From JAAXKN01 sp050258815 (lineage in GTDB: Bacteria; Bacteroidota; Ignavibacteria; Ignavibacteriales; SURF-24): 64,000 nucleotides of DNA. The notes beneath the pieces were generated by a model, which saw nothing but the letters and a program-made list of their open reading frames with translations, had not been told where the DNA came from and did not search any database. Below are positions 18,801 to 26,007 of the stretch, piece after piece (position 1 is the first letter of the stretch; each line of letters starts with the position of its first letter). The translations under genes and the position numbers were made by a program. The DNA lies in NCBI GenBank assembly GCA_050258815.1, contig JBLMZM010000316.1, positions 1 through 64,000 on the forward strand, given 5' to 3'.

Positions 18801-19473
18801 CTTCCAGGAACGCAGCAATGAAGTTCAGTCCTTTAAACAGCAGCTGAGAAGCCTGGGACCCATAAACCTTCTGGCTTATTCGGAATACGAGGAAGAAAAG
18901 GAAAGACTGGATTTTCTCTTAAAGCAAAGAAATGACCTGATCGAATCTGAAAAGGACCTGATCAGAACCATAGATGAAATAAATGTTACGGCACAAACAC
19001 TCTTTATGGATACATTCCTGGTCATCAGAGAAAACTTCATAAAGATATTCCGGACCTTGTTTAATCCCGGCGATGAAGCTGACCTGAAATTAGAAGAGGG
19101 CGTGGATCCTCTGGAAGCCAGGATTGAAATTATTGCAAAGCCGAAAGGAAAAAGACCGACCTCCATTGAACTCTTGTCAGGAGGTGAGAAAACCCTTACG
19201 GCTACAGCTTTGCTGTTTTCAATTTATCTCGTAAAACCGAGTCCTTTCTGTATATTGGATGAAGTTGATGCCCCGCTTGATGACGCGAATGTTGACAGGT
19301 TTACGCGCATCATTCGCGAATTCAGCAAAAGCACACAGTTTATTATAGTAACACACAACAAAAGGACCATGGAAGCAGCCGAAACCCTTTATGGTGTTAC
19401 CATCCAGGAAGAAGGAATTTCTAAACTCGTCAGTGTGCGCTTTAATGAGGATTTTGATGCTATTACTAAATAA
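15877..19473 (+). CDS. smc: Chromosome segregation ATPase SMC
   Basis: The 1198-residue SMC protein is the core of bacterial condensin and works with ScpA/ScpB to organise and separate chromosomes. The N-terminal head has the Walker A loop GPNGCGKTNIVDAIRW (about residues 32-47). Two very long Glu/Lys-rich coiled-coil arms surround a hinge at about residues 505-680. The C-terminal head has the signature LLSGGEKTLTATALLF and the Walker B segment FCILDEVDAPLDDANVDRF. The start is a TTG at 15877 with GGAG 11 bases upstream, giving MYLSKLEIFGFKSF, the canonical SMC opening. scpA and scpB are not in the window. The end overlaps the next gene. Confidence 0.97.
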   Translation: MYLSKLEIFGFKSFANKTVVNFNKGVTSIVGPNGCGKTNIVDAIRWCLGEQKSSTLRSDKMENVIFNGTQNKKPMGMAEVALTLVNDKGILPTEYAEVTITRRIFRSGESEYLLNRNICRLKDITNLFMDTGMGTNAYSVIELKMVENILSNKAEERRNMFEEAAGVNKYKLRRRLSLKKLEEVRKDLTRVNDIVSEVEKQVNSLERQAKKADKYNKVSSMLREQELDLSQREYALWNGKRISYKDLKEEAFRRKVHIESELRKLEDELVVFRNDINVIEGDLKEKRRAISQQTDKIHSVQNSISVAEERKKSLEKNIIRFKQELEELHIQDEDTEDLIFDNTNKISQIRNAVVTKEKEIEEKKTLLAEQKQLLEEKKAELKIQRETIFEKFRDITGKENQLSNLKKSLTSTQNAIEKLNNRILSVTNTLAKTVGYLEELEQEKTEAEKKLSSSEALYAEKQVEKEELEKKLTSLKGKELEERSTLNALKDKIDFLQSLINNLEGVSKGAKILIENDEWTTREKTLLADVGNADEDYRFALEASLRNVLNNLLVESFSDLQKAVDLLRNNDLGKASFYVLGFNADRKKTLLQKFQNYSVKKNIKKLEKDASFLGWAESIIQAEEKWKPFFKKLLFKTAITKDLDSAFELSRKFPEFNFATLNGDFLHESGLVDAGSAPKLDDTLFGRRQMLENLKGEFPRYEANLLELKNIITETEEKVDSIDLKDLSDQNRILVNDLANIEKQIAQFEFEKKKLSDEIDKARVETNELARSSNQIDNEIAESETILETEKGEKKQAEDALKLLEEEVKALESSYNMAITAHNQSKLELERLLGERKNLENSVERAQVSRENIKKSIQKREFDITSTSEETVSLSNLIEDQQYDLDELEAVKKKIVAVEVEIDNKLKIIKAQAMDLEKKLLEFRKERDKVSDEIHSSDIKINEINLKVDNLFAHIKENYSITLELKEFDDLDTFNFQERSNEVQSFKQQLRSLGPINLLAYSEYEEEKERLDFLLKQRNDLIESEKDLIRTIDEINVTAQTLFMDTFLVIRENFIKIFRTLFNPGDEADLKLEEGVDPLEARIEIIAKPKGKRPTSIELLSGGEKTLTATALLFSIYLVKPSPFCILDEVDAPLDDANVDRFTRIIREFSKSTQFIIVTHNKRTMEAAETLYGVTIQEEGISKLVSVRFNEDFDAITK

Positions 19474-21478
19474 AATACTGGATAACAATATTATAAATTA
19501 TGATGGGAATTCCGGACTGGCTTTTCAGACGGGACTCATATTTTTATTCGTGCTTACGTTATGCTCATATAGCGGGGCACAGTGGAATAATAACCCGCAG
19601 ATAAATAAGGCACTGGTTTCAAACCTGAGGAATCCCTATAATATAAGCGCTGCGGGTGACCTGAAGGGCGGCGGCTTTATATTCTGGGAAGATAAAATTG
19701 ACTCACTACATACGAATATATTCTTTCAGCATTTTGACGAGGATGGGAACCAGGAATTCCGTTCCGATGGTAAGGAAATAAGCAAAAACAGTTCTTCAAA
19801 ATCATTCCCTATTTCCTGTACTTCTCTTTCCGGCAGTGCCGCAGTCGTATATAAGGATTTTATTAATGACAAAATGGGCGAATTATATGCCCAGAGAGTA
19901 TCAGGCAAAGGAGAGCTGCAGTGGGGAGAAGGGGGAATAAGGCTGACTGATCATCAGGGCGAGTCGCTGGATCCTTCCGTTACTTCCGATTCCTATGGAA
20001 ATATATTTCTTGTATATATCTACAGGGATTACAGCACACCGGCAAATTATTTGGTTTATCTGCAGAAACTGACTCCGTCCGGTAAAACTTTATTCAGGGA
20101 AAATGGCATTCTTATTCAGAAATCCCCATCAATAAAATCAAAACCACAGATTGCAGCCGACGACCGGGGCGGCGCATACGTCTTCTGGATAGAATCCAAT
20201 GAAGGGAAAGCACGCATCTATTCGCAGCATATTGATTCTGACGGTAAAAACACCTGGGGCTTGAGACCTGAACTGGTTTCATCACCTACTGAAAACGTTC
20301 TGCATTATTCGGTCCAGTCATTATCAAAAACTGCTGTTTATGTGAACTGGGAAGTAAAGCGAACGGGAAAGGACATCCTGCACCAGCTGATTTCTTTTGA
20401 AGGCCGGTCGTTGTGGACACGCAATGGAGAACGGGTTACTACTCAGTACGGTGACCAGACCAACCCCCAGTCATTCTGCACCGACTCTACAATCATTGTT
20501 ACGTGGGTAAATGAGACTTTGGGTGATAAGGATATTTATATTCAGAAATTTAACCTTAAAGGCAAACCAGCCTGGAATAAGGATGGAGTACCGGTAATCA
20601 AGGTGCGAGGCACCCAGATGAGCCAGAGAGTTATTACAGACCGCTCCTCTGGTGCAATTGTTGCCTGGCTTGATAAAAGGACCAAAACACAGAAAGGCAA
20701 CATACTGGCACAAAGAATTAACGGCGACGGAAAAAGAATGTGGGATTCCACGGGCGTTGAACTGGCTTCCAACCAGAATTCCGAAAAGAGCTATCTCATG
20801 CTTCTGCCGAATAAATCAAGCGGAGCGGTTGCAGTCTTTAAGGAAATCCGTAATAATGAAAAAAATATTTTTGGACAGAGAATTCTCGGCAATGGGAAAT
20901 ATATATTTGAGATTAATGGCTTCAAGGCTATTGTAGATAACAATATAGTAAGAGCCTCCTGGCAGACTATTAACGAAAGCGGCAATAAGGGTTTTTCAGT
21001 GGAAAGATCCATAGACTCTGATACCGCCTGGCGCAGTATAAGGTTCGTCCCCGGAAAGAATCAGAAGGGTATCAACGCCTATGAGTTTTCAGAAAACCTG
21101 CCGTCTACAGCTACTGTATATTACAGATTGGTACAGATTGATGAGGATAATAATTCTCAGAAATCCAGTAAAATAAAGCTGGATTATTTTGACTTTAATT
21201 CCACCAGCTTTACCCTTGCCCAGAATTTCCCAAATCCTTTTTCTGATTCAACGGTAATTAAATATTATCTGCCTGAAAGATGCAAGGTTACACTTGAGAT
21301 TTATAACGATAAAATTGAAACCATAACGGTTCCGGTTGACGATTTCCAGGAAAAGGGAGAATATAGCGTTCCCTTTTATGCGCATGGCAGCTACGGGAAA
21401 CTTCCTGGGGGAGTTTATTTCTACAGGCTGAAGGCCGGCGAATTTGTTGAAGTTAAAAAAATGATAATTGCTCGCTAG
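19457..21478 (+). CDS. Secreted repeat protein with T9SS C-terminal sorting domain
   Basis: An exported protein of about 673 residues. A hydrophobic segment GLIFLFVLTLCSYSGAQ near the N-terminus is the signal. The body carries at least five degenerate repeats of a pattern like GGAYVFW...RIYSQHIDSDGKNTW, for example GAIVAWLDKRT...LAQRINGDGKRMW and GAVAVFKEIRN...FGQRILGNGKYIF, probably blades of a beta-propeller. The last 80 or so residues are a type IX sorting domain: QNFPNPFSDSTVIKYYLPE, GGVYFYRLKAGEF and the basic end KKMIIAR. An upstream in-frame codon exists at 19391, but GAGG six bases before the ATG at 19457 supports that start, which overlaps the end of smc by 17 bases and suggests translational coupling. 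Ligand unknown. Confidence 0.8.
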   Translation: MLLLNKILDNNIINYDGNSGLAFQTGLIFLFVLTLCSYSGAQWNNNPQINKALVSNLRNPYNISAAGDLKGGGFIFWEDKIDSLHTNIFFQHFDEDGNQEFRSDGKEISKNSSSKSFPISCTSLSGSAAVVYKDFINDKMGELYAQRVSGKGELQWGEGGIRLTDHQGESLDPSVTSDSYGNIFLVYIYRDYSTPANYLVYLQKLTPSGKTLFRENGILIQKSPSIKSKPQIAADDRGGAYVFWIESNEGKARIYSQHIDSDGKNTWGLRPELVSSPTENVLHYSVQSLSKTAVYVNWEVKRTGKDILHQLISFEGRSLWTRNGERVTTQYGDQTNPQSFCTDSTIIVTWVNETLGDKDIYIQKFNLKGKPAWNKDGVPVIKVRGTQMSQRVITDRSSGAIVAWLDKRTKTQKGNILAQRINGDGKRMWDSTGVELASNQNSEKSYLMLLPNKSSGAVAVFKEIRNNEKNIFGQRILGNGKYIFEINGFKAIVDNNIVRASWQTINESGNKGFSVERSIDSDTAWRSIRFVPGKNQKGINAYEFSENLPSTATVYYRLVQIDEDNNSQKSSKIKLDYFDFNSTSFTLAQNFPNPFSDSTVIKYYLPERCKVTLEIYNDKIETITVPVDDFQEKGEYSVPFYAHGSYGKLPGGVYFYRLKAGEFVEVKKMIIAR

Positions 21479-21538
21479 GCTGAGGATGGTTGATCAGGAC
21501 TGTCTGTCTTTTAGGAAAGTGTTTGTAATAGAATAATA

Positions 21539-22261
21539 ATGGAAAAAAGAAACTTTAAAATATTTATAGATTTTGACGGTACAATTACCAAAAAAGACGT
21601 CGGTGAGGCTTTCGTAAATACGTTTGGATCACCGGAAAAAATCAGGGAAATCGTGCAGGACTGGATTGACAATAAGATCACTTCACCTGAATCATGGTTC
21701 CGGATGTTCGGAACAATTCAGAACTTTAATTTTGAGGAGTTCCTGCTTTTTCTGGAAAAGATGGAGATTGACCCTACGTTTTTTGACTTTGTTGAATATT
21801 GCAGGGAAAACAGTTTTGAGATAAGGGTTCTGAGCGATGGCTTTGACCTTTACATTAAAAGGATACTGGGGCGTGAAGGCCTTAGCTCTTTAGAGGTGTA
21901 CTGCAACACGGCTCTTATTGACGATAAGAATAAACTCACTCCCATCTTCCCTTACGGCGATGAGGAGTGCAGATTCTGCGGGAACTGCAAGAGGAATCAT
22001 ATTCTTACAAACAGCGCAGATGAGGACTATATTATTTATATAGGTGACGGTTATTCAGATAAATGTCCGGTGCAATTCTGCGATTATATTTTTGCAAAAG
22101 CTTCATTGCTCAAATACTGTGAAGTGAACAGGATCACCTACTTCCCGTTCGGTGATTTTAATGACATAAAAATGAAACTCGAAGAACTGAAAAACAAAAA
22201 ACGCCTGAAGAAAAAATATCAGGCCGAACTCAAAAGAAGAGAAGTTTTCCGGCAGGGATAA
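21539..22261 (+). CDS. MtnX-like HAD-IB family phosphatase
   Basis: This 240-residue haloacid dehalogenase phosphatase has motif I FIDFDGTITKKD (nucleophile and acid aspartates), a helical cap, motif II in RVLSDGFD, and motif III/IV IYIGDGYSDKCP. A cysteine cluster ECRFCGNCK near residue 143 resembles the one in MtnX-type proteins. MtnX dephosphorylates 2-hydroxy-3-keto-5-methylthiopentenyl-1-phosphate in methionine salvage, but related HAD-IB enzymes act on other small phosphoesters and no other salvage gene is nearby. The highly basic end (KNKKRLKKKYQAELKRREVF) is outside the HAD core. The gene sits 60 bases after the T9SS repeat protein gene. Confidence 0.75.
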   Translation: MEKRNFKIFIDFDGTITKKDVGEAFVNTFGSPEKIREIVQDWIDNKITSPESWFRMFGTIQNFNFEEFLLFLEKMEIDPTFFDFVEYCRENSFEIRVLSDGFDLYIKRILGREGLSSLEVYCNTALIDDKNKLTPIFPYGDEECRFCGNCKRNHILTNSADEDYIIYIGDGYSDKCPVQFCDYIFAKASLLKYCEVNRITYFPFGDFNDIKMKLEELKNKKRLKKKYQAELKRREVFRQG

Positions 22262-22311
22262 CTTTATAATTAACTGACAGTAATTTATTTAACAGGAAAT
22301 ATTTATTAATT

Positions 22312-22899
22312 ATGAGCAACATTCAAGCAAAGATTTTCAAATACAGAAGTTATACACCGGTCCCATTTCTGATCATGATGTTCCTTTACAGGTCACCTAA
22401 TATCTACAGCATTATCCTGGGTTTTCTTGTTGCCGGACTGGGAGAGATGATCAGACTCTGGGGCGTAAGTTACGCCGGAAGCGAGACAAGGACAACAGGC
22501 CCCGTAGGCGGCACTTACCTTGTTATCAGCGGCCCTTTTGCACACGTTAGAAACCCTCTTTATGTGGGTAATATCCTGTTGTATATGGGTATTGGAATAA
22601 TGTCTCTGGCCTTGTTCCCCTACCTCCAGATAATTGCTTTTGTATTTTTTTACCTGCAGTATAAATTCATCATACGCGAAGAAGAGGAATACCTGAGAAA
22701 GGCCTTCGGCGAGGAATATGAGGAATACTACAGAAATGTTCCCAGGTTCCTTCCGCGACTGACCCCTTACCGCAATAACAGGATCGGTCAGCCGACCTAT
22801 AATCTGAAGGCTGGTCTCAGGTCAGAAAGAAGAACACTGCAGGCTTTCAGTATAGTATCGCTTACATTGATCTTGATATGGTTTATAGGCAGATATTGA
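22312..22899 (+). CDS. Isoprenylcysteine carboxyl methyltransferase-like membrane methyltransferase
   Basis: This 195-residue membrane protein has about five hydrophobic helices. The ICMT/PEMT signature is clear: GPFAHVRNPLYVGNILLYMG followed by a helix pair and EEEYLRKAFGEEYEEYYRNVPRFLP, where the R-NP-Y and E-x-x-L motifs bind S-adenosylmethionine and substrate. Bacterial members methylate lipids or isoprenoid-type substrates, mostly unidentified. The last helix (residues 175-192) overlaps the opening of lpxB by 22 bases, so the two are translated together, which suggests an envelope-lipid substrate. No soluble domain is fused. Confidence 0.75.
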   Translation: MSNIQAKIFKYRSYTPVPFLIMMFLYRSPNIYSIILGFLVAGLGEMIRLWGVSYAGSETRTTGPVGGTYLVISGPFAHVRNPLYVGNILLYMGIGIMSLALFPYLQIIAFVFFYLQYKFIIREEEEYLRKAFGEEYEEYYRNVPRFLPRLTPYRNNRIGQPTYNLKAGLRSERRTLQAFSIVSLTLILIWFIGRY

Positions 22900-24065
22900 A
22901 TAAAAACCTGCTCGTAATTGCAGGAGAGGCATCGGGAGACTTGCACGGCGCCTCCCTTATAAGGGAATTAATTAGGATTGATAACAGTATATCTGTTTGC
23001 GGCATCGGCGGCAGCAGGATGCAGGCAGAAGGCATGGAACTGCTATTCAATATCAATCAGATGGCCTTTCTCGGATTTGCTGAGATTATCAGGCACATCC
23101 CTTTTATCAAAAAGGTGCAGGCACGCCTGCTTGAAGAGGTCAGGAAAAGGAATATAAAAACTGTTGTTCTCATTGATTACCCCGGTTTCAATCTGAGCAT
23201 CGCAGATAAACTTAAAAAGCTCGGCGTCAGGATTATTTATTATATATCCCCTCAGGTATGGGCCTGGGGAAAAGGCAGAATAAAAAAAATAAGAAGGGTC
23301 GTCGATAAGATGATCGTTATTCTTCCCTTTGAAGAGAAATTTTTCAGGAATGCAGGAATAGAGGTCGAATACATCGGGCACCCCCTGCTGGAACAGATTG
23401 AAAATTATAAGTATCTGAGCAGAGAAGAATTTTATAAGAAATTCAGCCTTGATGAAAATAAAAAGATACTCCTGGTACTTCCCGGCAGCCGCATGCAGGA
23501 AGTAAGAAAGATATTCCCTGAAGCAATTAGTGCCGCCGGTATGCTCGCGGCTGAGTTTGACCTTCAGGTTGTGGTGGCATGTTCTTCAAATATTGACGAA
23601 TCAGTTTTCAGGGAGCTGTCACCAGAAGGAAACTTCGCTGTGATAAAGGAGCATACTTATGACCTGTATAAACAGGCAGAGCTCGGGATCATTAAATCCG
23701 GCACGTCTACGCTGGAAGCGGCTCTGTTTTCCCTGCCAATGGTTGTAGTTTATGTTACTAACTATCTGACATATCTGATTGGCAGGAATCTTATCAGGAT
23801 TGATAATATAAGTCTGGTAAATATAGTTGCAGATGAAAGGATAATTGACGAGCTGATTCAAAATGACGTCAACAGGCGCCATATTTATGAGGTCTGTAAA
23901 GGAATTTTAGCCGACAGACAGAAGTATGAACACATAAAGGAAAAGCTGACCTCGCTGCATTTGTCGCTGGGCTCAACGGGTGTAAGCAAAAGAGGTGCTG
24001 AAATTGTTTATGACTACCTGACGGATAACAGCTTAAAAGAAACCAAAGGCAAACATAAACTTTAA
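22878..24065 (+). CDS. lpxB: Lipid-A-disaccharide synthase
   Basis: This 395-residue GT19 enzyme condenses UDP-2,3-diacylglucosamine with lipid X to give the lipid A disaccharide on the cytoplasmic face of the inner membrane. Family signatures are LLVIAGEASGDLHG at the N-terminus, MAFLGFAEIIRHIP, YYISPQVWAWGKGRIKKI, LPFEEKFF, YIGHPLLE, LPGSRMQEVRK and the nucleotide-sugar site IKSGTSTLEAALF. The length is normal. The ATG at 22878 overlaps the methyltransferase gene; a TTG at 22896 (LNKNLLVIAG) is a possible shorter start. It heads the lpxB, DUF374 acyltransferase, lpxK cluster. Confidence 0.95.
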   Translation: MVYRQILNKNLLVIAGEASGDLHGASLIRELIRIDNSISVCGIGGSRMQAEGMELLFNINQMAFLGFAEIIRHIPFIKKVQARLLEEVRKRNIKTVVLIDYPGFNLSIADKLKKLGVRIIYYISPQVWAWGKGRIKKIRRVVDKMIVILPFEEKFFRNAGIEVEYIGHPLLEQIENYKYLSREEFYKKFSLDENKKILLVLPGSRMQEVRKIFPEAISAAGMLAAEFDLQVVVACSSNIDESVFRELSPEGNFAVIKEHTYDLYKQAELGIIKSGTSTLEAALFSLPMVVVYVTNYLTYLIGRNLIRIDNISLVNIVADERIIDELIQNDVNRRHIYEVCKGILADRQKYEHIKEKLTSLHLSLGSTGVSKRGAEIVYDYLTDNSLKETKGKHKL

Positions 24066-24072
24066 TTAATAT

Positions 24073-24732
24073 ATGAGCTTCAGAGAATACAGACAAAAAA
24101 TATTGAGATTTGTGGGAAATTACCTGCTGTATGGTGCCGTAACAGCGGTGTGTAAAACGCTGCACATTCATTCAGTTAACAGGGAAAAAACAGATGAATT
24201 GTTCCTTCAGAAAAAGAATTTTATCATCGCATTCTGGCATGGTTCAATGCTCGTCCCCTGGTATGTTTACCGCAACAAGGGTTTTGCTGCACTGGTAAGC
24301 AAGAGTAAAGATGGAGCATTGCTCGACAGGGTTCTTACTCAATGGAATTACAGCGTTATAAGAGGATCCAGCCATAACGGAGGAAGTGTTGCCTTAAGTG
24401 CTATGCTGGACCTCGCACAAAATAAAAAAATGCCGATCGCCATTACTCCCGACGGCCCCAGGGGTCCTTACCACAAGGCAAAGGCAGGGGCTGTTATTAC
24501 GGCAAAAAAGGCACAGGTTCCACTGGTATTGCTGGGAGTCGGCTATGGGAGTAAGAAAGAATTAAAGAGCTGGGATAAATTTGAGATACCTTTGCCATTT
24601 AGTAAGGTGAACCTGATTTATTCTGATCCCATATGCATTGATGCAGAATTGAACTATGATGAAACGGCTCTTGTGTTAGAGAATTGTGAAATAAGATTGA
24701 ACGAATTGTACAGAGAGGCAAATAACTTTTAA
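24073..24732 (+). CDS. DUF374-family lysophospholipid acyltransferase-like protein
   Basis: This 219-residue LPLAT-superfamily protein of the DUF374 type has FIIAFWHGSMLVPWY near residue 50. It also has ALVSKSKDGALL, VIRGSSHNGGSVALSAM and the substrate-binding segment ITPDGPRGPYHKAKAGAV. The catalytic-type motif is H-G-x(n) and not the HxxxxD of PlsC. Lying between lpxB and lpxK, it probably acylates lipid A or a precursor in place of an LpxL-type enzyme, of which none is seen in this window. Its stop codon overlaps the lpxK start at position 24732, indicating coupling. One hydrophobic segment at the N-terminus would tether it to the inner membrane. Confidence 0.82.
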   Translation: MSFREYRQKILRFVGNYLLYGAVTAVCKTLHIHSVNREKTDELFLQKKNFIIAFWHGSMLVPWYVYRNKGFAALVSKSKDGALLDRVLTQWNYSVIRGSSHNGGSVALSAMLDLAQNKKMPIAITPDGPRGPYHKAKAGAVITAKKAQVPLVLLGVGYGSKKELKSWDKFEIPLPFSKVNLIYSDPICIDAELNYDETALVLENCEIRLNELYREANNF

Positions 24733-25778
24733 TGTTGTTTTTACGTATCATACTATTTCCTTTTACTCCAGTTTACAGATGGATCATCTGGATACGGAAT
24801 TACTTTTTTGATAAGGGCATTTATAAATCCCAAAAGGTAAACGCCAGCGTAGTATCCATTGGAAATATAACGGTCGGCGGATCAGGGAAAACCCCCGCCG
24901 TGATCTTTACAATCAACATCCTTAAAAATGCGGGTAAAAAGGTCGGCGTACTGAGCCGCGGATATGGAAGACATTCCAAAGGCTATAAGCTGGTTTCAGA
25001 CGGAAACACAATCCGTACTGATGCGAATACCTGCGGTGATGAAATGTATCTTACGGCAATGGAATGCCAGGTTCCTGCTGCCGTAAGCGAAAAAAGAGTA
25101 GAGGGTGCTCAAAAACTGCTCAGCGAGACCAATACCAGGGTAATAGTACTGGATGATGCGTTTCAGCACAGGTGGATTCACAGGGATCTGAATATCCTGA
25201 TATTCGACCATAGCTTTTTAGCAAAGGCCGGAGGAATGGATCAGAACCTTTTACCAGTTGGACTCATGCGCGAACCTTTTTCGGCAATAAAACGCGCTGA
25301 TGCAGTTATCATCAACAGAAAATTTTCTGATTCGGCGTTTCTGCCCATTCCCCTCAGGACATATTTTGAAGATAAGGATATTTTCTACGCATATTACAAG
25401 GCTGCGGGGATCTTCGACTTGAAGAATCATCATTACTATGATATGTGTGAATTTGAAGGACAGAAAAGCCTGGTGGTAAGCGGAATTGCGCGGCCGTTCT
25501 CCTTCCTGAACGTACTGAAGCAGAACAACATTGACACGGAAAACCAGTTGATCTTCAAGGACCATAAGGATTATACAATTAAGGATATTCAAACTATAAG
25601 AAAGGCTTTTTACTCGACAAACTCACACTCTGTGATAACAACTCAAAAAGACGCTGTAAAGCTCTCTGAGTTCAGTAAGGAGCTGGATGACATTGATATA
25701 TATTACTTGAAAATTGAAATGGATATGGAGAACAAGGAGGAATTTAAAAATTTCCTGCTTAAAAAGATAAAGGATTAG
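24732..25778 (+). CDS. lpxK: Tetraacyldisaccharide 4'-kinase
   Basis: This 348-residue membrane-associated P-loop kinase phosphorylates the 4' position of the lipid A disaccharide to give lipid IVA. The Walker A loop is ISIGNITVGGSGKTP (seen as VVSIGNITVGGSGKTPAV, about residues 41-58). It is followed by VLSRGYGRHSKG, GDEMYLTA and the catalytic-region motif VIVLDDAFQHRWIHRDLNIL with ILIFD. An N-terminal hydrophobic helix (residues 2-20) anchors it. Length is normal. The start overlaps the DUF374 stop by one base, completing a three-gene lipid A block. About 230 bases of A/T-rich sequence follow before ppdK. Confidence 0.95.
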   Translation: MLFLRIILFPFTPVYRWIIWIRNYFFDKGIYKSQKVNASVVSIGNITVGGSGKTPAVIFTINILKNAGKKVGVLSRGYGRHSKGYKLVSDGNTIRTDANTCGDEMYLTAMECQVPAAVSEKRVEGAQKLLSETNTRVIVLDDAFQHRWIHRDLNILIFDHSFLAKAGGMDQNLLPVGLMREPFSAIKRADAVIINRKFSDSAFLPIPLRTYFEDKDIFYAYYKAAGIFDLKNHHYYDMCEFEGQKSLVVSGIARPFSFLNVLKQNNIDTENQLIFKDHKDYTIKDIQTIRKAFYSTNSHSVITTQKDAVKLSEFSKELDDIDIYYLKIEMDMENKEEFKNFLLKKIKD

Positions 25779-25905
25779 CGGTTTAGTTTATTAAATTATA
25801 CTTATAAGTTTTGATTTTTGGTCCGGTATCTCCTTCATGGAAATACTCAACTGAAACATAAACCGGAATTCAGCAATATACTGGATGTAAATTATTGATT
25901 ATGGG

Positions 25906-25924
25906 ACCCGGATAAGGACCGGGT
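25906..25924 (+). other. Small hairpin in the lpxK-ppdK spacer
   Basis: ACCCGG (25906-25911) pairs with CCGGGT (25919-25924) around ATAAGGA, about 85 bases before the ppdK start. It could be a weak terminator of the lpx operon or part of the ppdK leader. No T-run follows. Confidence 0.3.
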
Positions 25925-26007
25925 TGAATCATTAAATAAACGCTAAATATAATCTGACTGATAAGGTCAATTGATTATGTATTTAATTAACAAATGGAGG
26001 AACATTA

